The notes beneath the pieces were generated by a model. It was not told the DNA's origin, searched no databases, and saw only the letters and a program-made list of their open reading frames with translations. Shown one piece after another: positions 7,871 to 15,123 of a DNA stretch of 21,837 nucleotides. This DNA is from S012-113 sp039714715. GTDB taxonomy: Bacteria; Bacteroidota; Bacteroidia; Cytophagales; Cyclobacteriaceae. How positions within the stretch are numbered: the stretch's first letter is position 1; the number at the start of each line of letters is the position of its first letter. Position numbers and translations under genes: made by a program. Location of the stretch: contig JBDLIU010000046.1 of assembly GCA_039714715.1 (NCBI GenBank), positions 1 to 21,837 on the forward strand, given 5' to 3'.

Positions 7871-8767
7871 ATGAAAAAGATTGCTGTATGGGTAATATTA
7901 ATCATGACTGCACTAAGTAGTAGCGCACAGCAATCCTCTATTTATTCGCAATACATGTTCAATGGGCTGGCTATTAATCCTGCCTATGCAGGTTATGATG
8001 GTATGCTTAGCCTTACAGCTCTTGGGCGGATTCAATCATTGGGATTGGAAGGAAGCCCCAATACACAGACTTTTTCTGCGCACACACCTATATATAATAA
8101 CAGGGTGGGCATAGGTTTACAATTTTTCCATGAGCAAGTGGGAGTAACAGATCAAACAGGTGTGTATGGTTCATACAGTTATAAGATTGGTTTTGAAAAA
8201 CTCTCCATTTCTTTTGGTTTACAGGCCGGTGTAAACTTTTATAAAACAAACTATACAAGTCTGGCAACCAAGGACCCCGGAGATCCTGTTTTTAATACAG
8301 ACACAAAAACAGTAACACCCAATATTGGCAGTGGTGTTATCTTGTCTAACAAGAAACTCTTTGTTGGACTGTCAGTACCTCAAATGCTGGCGGTTGGCGA
8401 TGAGAATAAGGTAGTGGTACAGGAGAAACCAATCATCCTTTTTGGAGGATATATAATTGAATTGAATCCATCGTTAAAGCTTAGACCATCCTTGCTGGCC
8501 AAAGTAGTGAATGGAACTCCTGTAGAATGGAATATTAATGCGCACTTGCTGATTAAGGAGATTGTATGGTTTGGAGCATCATTCAGACCTGTGAATGCCA
8601 TCACTTTTATGACTCAGCTTCAATTAACCGATCAATTGACTTTTGGCTATTCCTATGATGCGACTCTGGGAGAACTCAGTACCATCGAGTCCGGTTCTCA
8701 TGAATTCATGCTCAATTACAGGTTTAGGTTTTCAAATTACGGTACAACTTCACCCCGTTATTTTTAA
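7871..8767 (+). CDS. PorP/SprF family T9SS outer-membrane protein (copy 1)
   Basis: 298 residues; signal peptide 1-19 (ALSSSAQ). The family hallmark follows at once: SIYSQYMFNGLAINPAYAGY, then SLTALGRIQSLGLEGSPNTQ. The rest is a beta-strand-rich barrel ending with SGSHEFMLNYRFRF and a C-terminal Phe, as in outer-membrane proteins. PorP/SprF proteins attach to the T9SS and are needed for secretion or attachment of partner surface proteins with type B sorting domains. Its start lies 1 bp after the stop of the giant adhesin, and its stop directly abuts the next gene, so it is most likely the dedicated partner of that adhesin. Its counterpart is at 14227-15120. Confidence 0.92.
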   Translation: MKKIAVWVILIMTALSSSAQQSSIYSQYMFNGLAINPAYAGYDGMLSLTALGRIQSLGLEGSPNTQTFSAHTPIYNNRVGIGLQFFHEQVGVTDQTGVYGSYSYKIGFEKLSISFGLQAGVNFYKTNYTSLATKDPGDPVFNTDTKTVTPNIGSGVILSNKKLFVGLSVPQMLAVGDENKVVVQEKPIILFGGYIIELNPSLKLRPSLLAKVVNGTPVEWNINAHLLIKEIVWFGASFRPVNAITFMTQLQLTDQLTFGYSYDATLGELSTIESGSHEFMLNYRFRFSNYGTTSPRYF

Positions 8768-10648
8768 ATGAAATATTTGCTACTTTCCATATCAGTTATT
8801 CTATACACAGAAACCCTGGGGCAGCTAACAGATTTTAAGGAGGTCTGGAAAGATTATGATTATAAGGCAGAATCATTATATAACCAGGGCCTATTTGAAG
8901 CGGCAGTTGCTAAATACCAGGTCACGCTTGAAGATAATCCTGATGACAAGCAAGCCTTGTTAGGTATAGCTAAGTGTTATAAAGTATTGGGTAAGTATGA
9001 GCTGTCCAGGGCTCATTATTCAGTACTCGATGCTATTGAGGGACTGGATAGTCTGGAAAACATCCAGGATTATGCGGATGTTTTATTGAGCTCCGGAAAT
9101 GTGAATAAGGCTTTAGTTTATTATAGAAAGGCATTGCTAATAGACTCTGAGAACCAGGTGATCAGAAACAGGATAGCAGGTATTGTTAATTGGGATGAAC
9201 TTTTTAAAGATGAAAAATATATTAAAGTTGAACCTGCATCATTTAATACAGAGTACAATGAATTTGCCTTTAGAGAGTATAATGATGGCGTTTCATATAT
9301 AAGTGCTAGAGAACAGGAACTGATAATCCATAGGAATTATTTAAGAGGAGATGAATGTCTCACAGATGTTTATTTAGCTGATGATGCTAAGGCAAAACCT
9401 AGAGAATTTGAGTTGTTAACATTAAAAGGCTATAAATCCAGGAATGATGGGCCATTATCACAATATAAAGACTTAGTGGTAATATCCAGAAGCATGCCTT
9501 CAAGAAGTGATAAAATAAGTACACTTGGCCTCTACTTTTATAAGGAAGACCAATCCGGAGCACTTAAGGAAGAATATGAATTTCCATTTAATAGTCCTAC
9601 CTATAATGTTACACACCCTGCATTTAACATAAGCGGTGACACACTATTCTTTGTTTCAGATATGCCCGGTGGCATGGGAGGTTTGGATGTCTATTATTCG
9701 GTTTTCAGAAACAATGTATGGACAATGCCGAAAAATTCCGGAGCACTTGTAAATACCTACAGGAATGAAATTTTTCCATATTCAGACAATGGTATTTTAT
9801 ATTTTTCTTCTGATGGCCATCATGGCTTAGGTGGTTATGACACTTATAAGCTAACAACGATTGAAAATGAGAAGACAGTGGTCAATCTGGGTTATCCTGT
9901 TAATTCCAGCTGGGATGATTTTTCAATCTATATTAAGAATGATAGGGGATTTATTGCTTCGAATGATCCGAAAGGTAAGGGGGGTGATGACCTCTATGAG
10001 TTTGTGTTGTTGCCAATACCAATAAAAATTGATTCGGTTGATCTTAGCTTTATTGCATTGGACACATTAAATGACCATGTTCTTGATAGTGTTCTTATAA
10101 CTGTTAGTGGAGTTGAGAATACGACTCAATTAATCTCTGATAAGGATGGTAAGGCAAATATTAATGTTGTACCAGGCACCTATCGGGTGCATGCGGGGAA
10201 AGAACCATATATTCATCATCCTTTAACTATTGATGCAGAAGCAGGTGAAAGTATGAGTTATAAATTATGGATGGACCCACCGGTTAAGATGCATGTAGTT
10301 AGTGCAGATAGTATCATGTTTGGATTAGGAGAATATACCTTGTTGGAATCTGCTAAAAGTGAACTTGATGAAATCGTTAAAACATTACAAGAATACCCGG
10401 AATTAACACTCGAAGTATCAGCCCATACCGATTCTCGGGGAAGTCATGAATATAACCTCTGGCTATCTAAGAAAAGAGCAGAATCAGCTTCCTTATATAT
10501 TATATCACAGGGAATTGAAGAACAGAGAGTGATACAAAAAGGATTAGGTGAAACAGAGCTTCTTAATAATTGCCGTGATGGTGTTACCTGTTCTGAAGAG
10601 TTTCATGCGGTTAATCGTAGGATTGAATTTGATTTTCATAGGGAATAA
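8768..10648 (+). CDS. PorE-like TPR / beta-propeller / OmpA periplasmic protein (copy 1)
   Basis: 626 residues with a signal peptide (1-~19, cleavage near ETLGQ) and no lipobox. TPR-like helices at ~31-130; PD40/WD40-like beta-propeller blades at ~280-410 (FVSDMPGGMGGLDVYY, YFSSDGHHGLGGYDTY); a carboxypeptidase-regulatory-like beta-sandwich at ~420-500; and an OmpA C-terminal domain at ~510-626 with peptidoglycan-contact residues in HTDSRG (D555) and NLWLSKKRA (R570). This order matches T9SS PorE, which links the secretion complex to peptidoglycan. The strand leading into the OmpA domain reads SIMFGLGEYTL, lacking the usual FD..K motif. The ATG immediately follows the stop of the SprF-like gene. 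It likely anchors the SprF/adhesin pair; this role is inferred from context. Confidence 0.88.
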   Translation: MKYLLLSISVILYTETLGQLTDFKEVWKDYDYKAESLYNQGLFEAAVAKYQVTLEDNPDDKQALLGIAKCYKVLGKYELSRAHYSVLDAIEGLDSLENIQDYADVLLSSGNVNKALVYYRKALLIDSENQVIRNRIAGIVNWDELFKDEKYIKVEPASFNTEYNEFAFREYNDGVSYISAREQELIIHRNYLRGDECLTDVYLADDAKAKPREFELLTLKGYKSRNDGPLSQYKDLVVISRSMPSRSDKISTLGLYFYKEDQSGALKEEYEFPFNSPTYNVTHPAFNISGDTLFFVSDMPGGMGGLDVYYSVFRNNVWTMPKNSGALVNTYRNEIFPYSDNGILYFSSDGHHGLGGYDTYKLTTIENEKTVVNLGYPVNSSWDDFSIYIKNDRGFIASNDPKGKGGDDLYEFVLLPIPIKIDSVDLSFIALDTLNDHVLDSVLITVSGVENTTQLISDKDGKANINVVPGTYRVHAGKEPYIHHPLTIDAEAGESMSYKLWMDPPVKMHVVSADSIMFGLGEYTLLESAKSELDEIVKTLQEYPELTLEVSAHTDSRGSHEYNLWLSKKRAESASLYIISQGIEEQRVIQKGLGETELLNNCRDGVTCSEEFHAVNRRIEFDFHRE

Positions 10649-10664
10649 CGGTATTGTTTAGTTA

Positions 10665-10698
10665 AAATGAGTAACTTTATTCACAATAAAACTCATTT
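10665..10698 (+). promoter_or_regulatory. Hairpin directly before the C2-like gene
   Basis: AAATGAGT (10665-10672) pairs with ACTCATTT (10691-10698), and TTTATT (10676-10681) with AATAAA (10685-10690) around a CAC loop, leaving a 3-nt bulge. It ends 6 nt before the ATG at 10705. A TAACTTTA box, one base off TAnnTTTG, overlaps it at 10672-10679. It could be a weak terminator, a processing site or a control hairpin, and it could equally be promoter symmetry. Confidence 0.4.
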
Positions 10699-10704
10699 AC
10701 TACC

Positions 10705-11040
10705 ATGCAATATAAGTTACGCCTCCTAAACCTTAAATGCTACCTGTCGGATGAATCGGATGGTGATGAAATCTTTTTAAAAAGCGAAGGAAAAAGAATT
10801 TGGCCAACTGATAAAAAGTATAAGACGATCACAGAAGAGATAACACCACTCAAACTGGAATTTGATGTAGAAAAGGGTGCTAAAATGCCCATAGACATAT
10901 GGGATTATGATGTTCTATCTGCCAATGACCATCTTGGATCATTAACCATTACAGCAGATGCCCACGGTCAATATGAGGTAGACTTCAGAAAGACCGGTAA
11001 GGATAAATCAAAGTATGCCCTGGAATTTGAAATAGGATAA
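10705..11040 (+). CDS. Small C2-like domain protein
   Basis: 111 residues, no signal peptide and no membrane segment, so apparently cytoplasmic. It looks like a single C2-type beta-sandwich. An acidic loop 1 (D16, D19, D21 in SDESDGDEIFLK) is followed by DIWDYDVLSANDHLGS (64-79), which matches the C2 calcium-loop pattern D-x-D...ND-x-(I/L)-G with D67, D69 and D75. Calcium binding is therefore plausible but unproven. It lies 56 bp after the first OmpA-family gene and 172 bp before the second adhesin and is not duplicated with the second triad. No specific function is known; membrane- or secretion-related roles can only be guessed from position. Confidence 0.6.
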   Translation: MQYKLRLLNLKCYLSDESDGDEIFLKSEGKRIWPTDKKYKTITEEITPLKLEFDVEKGAKMPIDIWDYDVLSANDHLGSLTITADAHGQYEVDFRKTGKDKSKYALEFEIG

Positions 11041-11212
11041 TAAGAGACTCCAAATAGAATTCTAACAATATCGCACCTGTTAAAACTATAACTATTTTTA
11101 AGCAGAATAGGACAGATTCTATTTTTATGGTATTATTTTTTGATATTTTTATACTAAAATTGGGTTACCAAGTCATATTATCAGGCATTTACTCAATAGG
11201 CGATAACAATCT
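11041..11212. other. 172-bp spacer before the second triad, no gene
   Basis: No supported ORF. It holds a 10-bp palindrome TAGAATTCTA (11055-11064) and a weak promoter-like TAAAATTG (11155-11162), one base off TAnnTTTG, with a TTG only 12 bp upstream. No convincing terminator separates the C2-like gene from the second adhesin, so the second triad may be transcribed partly by read-through. Confidence 0.35.
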
Positions 11213-14200
11213 ATGAAATTAGTCGGTTTAACTTATACTACAGTTTTAATACTACTCCTAACCAGAGTTAGCTTTGGACAAACAGGAGAAGTGTTGGAAA
11301 CAGGATCATCCGTTCTTGACCCTAATGGAGATGGATTTATTTCTACAACAAGTGCGGGATTCTCTGCAGATGGTTATGATGTAGATGAGTTTGAGATACC
11401 GATGTTTGGTATTCCCATCTTTGGGAGTGGTGAAGCACTTGGGGATACTCAAAGTGGTGGAGATTGTGGAGTCACTGATTTGGCGCTAGATTCTGCTGGT
11501 TATGCCATTTATGCAGCTTTCGATGCCAATGAAAATCTTATCTTTCGTTTCAGAGCTGCAGATAATAGTAGTGCAGTACAATCTTATTCAATACTGATAG
11601 ACACAGATCAGCTTGTTGGAGCTGATGATCCTAATGCTACTTCGCAAAACCCGGGTTTCGAAATTGCAATTACTCTTATCCAGAAATTTGGTGTTTACAT
11701 TTATGATATAGATGGTATAGAATCGTGTCCGACAGAATTAGCTTACTATAGTGATGAAACCCATCAACAGAAAGCGACATCAGCATTGGTAAGTTGTGAA
11801 ACAACAGATATCTACTTCGATTTCTATGTGCCATTTTCAGATCTTACTACCTTTTTTGGTATTACTCCTGATTCTGACCTGAGGTTTGTAGGAGTAACCA
11901 ATATTTCAGCAACTTGTGCATTAGATGGCTCTATCAGTGATATTGGCGGGGTGGATGATGAAGAGTATGGAGGATGCTTTTCCTGTGCTATTCTGGATTT
12001 GACTGTTAACCAATGCCCATCACCAATTTCGGGGCTTTGTGATACCTGTGAAGGATTTCCCCTTGGTTATACAGCATCTCCTGAAATTGACTTGCCCGTA
12101 TCTGCGGGTGATGTAAGTATCAGGGGAACAGGTCAACCGGAATCAGAAATTTATATAGAAGTGTATAATGATCTGGGAGTATTACAAGATCAGGATACAA
12201 CCCTTACAGGATTGGACAGCCTATGGCAATCAAATAATTTTGATAATCAATTACAAAATGGCGATAGTGTTGTGGTGATTGCTTACTTGCCTGGATATTG
12301 TGCCTCAGGTTCAACAGCTACAGATATCGATTATATTATCGTATCGCCCAATTATCCACCACAACTTGAAGCTTCCTTAACTTCTGTCAATTATACCGAG
12401 GCAGATCCTCCTGTTATAATCAGTGATGATATCACAATTTCCGATGATAATCCTGATATTACTTCAGCCACCGTAACGATAACAGGCAATTATGAATCCG
12501 GTGCTGATTTCTTAAGCGCCAGTCCACCTGCAGGAATAAGTTTTTCTTTCTCAGCTGTAGATGGTGAATTAACCTTTACAGGCATAGCCAGCCTTGCAGA
12601 TTATGATAGTGCACTTCGTAGTGTAACCTTTGTAAATACAGCAAGTCCTCCCAGTTTGGATGTGAGAGTAGTGAACTTTGTAGTTAATGATGGTTTGTAT
12701 GATAGCCAGCCTATTGCTATATATATCATTGTCTCTGAGTTAAACGCTGCTCCGGTTATATCAGGTACAGCAACAGCACTGGTTTATACTGAAGGTGATG
12801 GAGCGGTGTTGCTGGATAATGCAATTACAGTAACCGATGCAGAAAATGATGATATAGTTTCAGCAACAGTTACATTCACACAAAATTTTACAGAAGGTGA
12901 GGATACTTTGTACTTCACTGATCAGAATGGCATTATAGGAAGCTTTAATAACCAAATGCTGACACTAATTGGTACAGCAACATTGGCAGACTACCAGGCA
13001 GCCTTACGATCCATAACCTATGAAAACACAAGTATTGCACCAAACACCTCTATTCGAACTGTTGAATTCATTGTTTATGATGGTTTTAATGCCAGTTTGC
13101 CTTTCTCCCGGGAAATCACAATAATCCCAATAATTGAGCCACCCGTGATTACTGTGCCGGGTATTGGCGATGTATTTTCTTTGTCTTATACAGAAGGAGA
13201 TGGTGCCGTACCACTTCTGCCGGATTTCCTCGTGACTGATCCGGACGATATTAATTTAGAAGGTGTTACAGTAACATTTGATGTAAATTATGTAATTAAA
13301 GAGGATGTATTAGCCTTCACTGATCAATTGGGCATTTCGGGGATCTTCGATATTCCTGCCGGTGTGTTATCCTTAACAGGTACTGCATCATTGGTTGATT
13401 ATACCACAGCCATCAGCGCAATTACCTATGAGAACATCAGTGAAAATCCAGGTACATTAACACGTGAACTTTCACTCGTTGTTTCTGATGGTGATGACAT
13501 CAGCAACGTGATAACCATAACCGTGGATGTAATACCGGTTAATGATGCTCCAATGGTTGATGGTACAGAAACACCACTGATTTATCATGAAAGTTCCGGG
13601 CCGGTGTCTATTGATAGTTTAATCATTCCATCAGATTATGATGACACCCATCTGGATAGTGCGATAATAACCATTGTTAACAATTACCAGATGAGTGAAG
13701 ATATCCTTGGTTTCACAAACCAGGCAAATATTATTGGTCAGTTTGATGAAGTCATGGGAATTCTTACCCTGGTTGGTTCAGCTACTATCGAAGATTACCA
13801 GGCAGCTCTTCGAAGCGTTACCTACGAAAACACCGAGGTAATGGCTAACTTATCAACGCGATTAGTTGAGGTAATAGTAAGTGATGGTGAACTTTGGAGT
13901 ACACCATTTGCAAGAGAGATTGAATTGAAAGAGGTAATTGATCCGGTAATACCATATCAACTGGTTACTCCGGATAATGATGGCTATAATGATACCTGGA
14001 TAATAGATGGCATCGAACAATACCCTGACAACATAGTAAGAATTTTTGACCGGTGGAATAAATTGGTATATCAGCAAGAGTCATATGTTAATGATGCTAA
14101 TGGATGGGCTGGTGTTGCGAACCACGGAATGGCATCAGGAGATTTGCCGGATGGCACTTATTTCTATGTTATTCACCTGGGCGATGGCAGTGACTTGTAT

Positions 14201-14230
14201 GAAGGATTCTTAATTCTCAAAAGAAAATGA
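11213..14230 (+). CDS. Second large T9SS type B surface adhesin, 1005 aa
   Basis: A paralogue of the 1417-residue protein upstream. Signal peptide 1-22 (RVSFG). The N-terminal Cys-rich module at ~35-288 is nearly collinear with the first adhesin (about three-quarters identical by eye), including DPNGDGFIS and C254/C257/C267/C275/C278. An Ig-like domain follows (~290-378), then four ~130-residue cadherin-like repeats (starting ~380, 512, 642, 777), marked by LxGTAxLxDYxxALRSxTYEN. These repeats have no cysteines, unlike those of the first adhesin. The C-terminal ~95 residues (VTPDNDGYNDTWIIDGIEQY, IFDRWNKLVY, DGTYFYVI, FLILKRK) are the type B sorting domain. The stop overlaps the ATG of the next sprF-like gene by 4 bp (ATGA), implying translational coupling. 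Secreted and displayed by the T9SS; ligand unknown. Confidence 0.92.
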   Translation: MKLVGLTYTTVLILLLTRVSFGQTGEVLETGSSVLDPNGDGFISTTSAGFSADGYDVDEFEIPMFGIPIFGSGEALGDTQSGGDCGVTDLALDSAGYAIYAAFDANENLIFRFRAADNSSAVQSYSILIDTDQLVGADDPNATSQNPGFEIAITLIQKFGVYIYDIDGIESCPTELAYYSDETHQQKATSALVSCETTDIYFDFYVPFSDLTTFFGITPDSDLRFVGVTNISATCALDGSISDIGGVDDEEYGGCFSCAILDLTVNQCPSPISGLCDTCEGFPLGYTASPEIDLPVSAGDVSIRGTGQPESEIYIEVYNDLGVLQDQDTTLTGLDSLWQSNNFDNQLQNGDSVVVIAYLPGYCASGSTATDIDYIIVSPNYPPQLEASLTSVNYTEADPPVIISDDITISDDNPDITSATVTITGNYESGADFLSASPPAGISFSFSAVDGELTFTGIASLADYDSALRSVTFVNTASPPSLDVRVVNFVVNDGLYDSQPIAIYIIVSELNAAPVISGTATALVYTEGDGAVLLDNAITVTDAENDDIVSATVTFTQNFTEGEDTLYFTDQNGIIGSFNNQMLTLIGTATLADYQAALRSITYENTSIAPNTSIRTVEFIVYDGFNASLPFSREITIIPIIEPPVITVPGIGDVFSLSYTEGDGAVPLLPDFLVTDPDDINLEGVTVTFDVNYVIKEDVLAFTDQLGISGIFDIPAGVLSLTGTASLVDYTTAISAITYENISENPGTLTRELSLVVSDGDDISNVITITVDVIPVNDAPMVDGTETPLIYHESSGPVSIDSLIIPSDYDDTHLDSAIITIVNNYQMSEDILGFTNQANIIGQFDEVMGILTLVGSATIEDYQAALRSVTYENTEVMANLSTRLVEVIVSDGELWSTPFAREIELKEVIDPVIPYQLVTPDNDGYNDTWIIDGIEQYPDNIVRIFDRWNKLVYQQESYVNDANGWAGVANHGMASGDLPDGTYFYVIHLGDGSDLYEGFLILKRK

Positions 14231-15120
14231 TAAAAAGAGTCCTGGCCATATCGTTCCTGGTTTTTATTGCTATTGAGTCTCTGGGACAATTTGAGGCAGG
14301 TTATACGCAATATATGTTTAATGGCTTAGCTATAAATCCTGCTTATGCAGGTAGCCATCAGTCCTTGAGTATGTCTGTAATTTCCAGATTTCAATCACCG
14401 GGCTTTGAGGGTGCTCCTAATACACAGACCTTTTCAGCACACTCGGGAATAAAAGGTAAGAAAATTGGCCTTGGTCTAATGGTAATCACTGATAAGATTG
14501 GTGTTATACGTCAGACAGGGTTTTATGGATCTTTTGCTTATAAGGTTAAATTCAAGAATTCAACACTCTCAATGGGTTTACAGGGAGGTGCCACTTCGGT
14601 AGATTCGGATTATAGCCAGTTGTTAATCAAGCAACCAGGAGATCCGCTGGCCACAGGGGATGTAAAGGTATTACAACCTAATATTGGTGCAGGGATTTAT
14701 TATCATTCAAAAAGATTCTATGTAGGTGCCAGTATGCCTCAAATGCTGGATGCGGTGAATAATGAAATATATCTGATGAGGCCCATAATTGTCACAAGTG
14801 GTGTTGTATTTAAGATCAATGAAGCCTTAGACCTTAAACCTAATATCCTATTCAGGGTTATTGATCAGAATCTGGTGGAGTTCCATTATAATATGAACCT
14901 GCTTATTCATGAAATTCTATGGGTGGGTGCATCTTATAGGCCAGGAAGTTCAATAAGTGGTTTATTGGAGTTACAGCTTACTGACCAATTAAGGTTGGGC
15001 TATGCATACGATGCCACCATAAGTGAAATTAATGTAGCCGAAGCCGGTTCACATGAAATAATGTTGAATTACCAGTTAAGATTTACAAAGAAGAAAGTAG
15101 AACACCCCAGGTATTTTTAG
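14227..15120 (+). CDS. PorP/SprF family T9SS outer-membrane protein (copy 2)
   Basis: 297 residues; signal peptide 1-~21 (IAIESLGQ). It carries the same hallmarks as the first copy: YTQYMFNGLAINPAYAG, then SVISRFQSPGFEGAPNTQTF, a beta-rich barrel, and the C-terminal AGSHEIMLNYQLRF ending in a terminal Phe. Clear paralogue of 7871-8767. Its ATG overlaps the stop of the second adhesin, and the OmpA-family gene begins 3 bp after its stop. Inferred role: export or surface retention of the adhesin encoded immediately upstream. Two neighbouring SprF copies, each with its own adhesin, fit the one-to-one pairing known for SprB/SprF. Confidence 0.92.
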   Translation: MIKRVLAISFLVFIAIESLGQFEAGYTQYMFNGLAINPAYAGSHQSLSMSVISRFQSPGFEGAPNTQTFSAHSGIKGKKIGLGLMVITDKIGVIRQTGFYGSFAYKVKFKNSTLSMGLQGGATSVDSDYSQLLIKQPGDPLATGDVKVLQPNIGAGIYYHSKRFYVGASMPQMLDAVNNEIYLMRPIIVTSGVVFKINEALDLKPNILFRVIDQNLVEFHYNMNLLIHEILWVGASYRPGSSISGLLELQLTDQLRLGYAYDATISEINVAEAGSHEIMLNYQLRFTKKKVEHPRYF

Positions 15121-15123
15121 AGA

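Noticed and set aside
8768..10648. Calling this the core T9SS porE gene
   Set aside because: The domain order fits, but the gene occurs twice beside adhesin/SprF pairs and lacks a lipobox, so accessory paralogues are more likely than the core component.
11041..11212. Terminator after the C2-like gene
   Set aside because: The only pairings are AGAAT/ATTCT (5 bp) and a 10-bp palindrome without a T-run; too weak to call.
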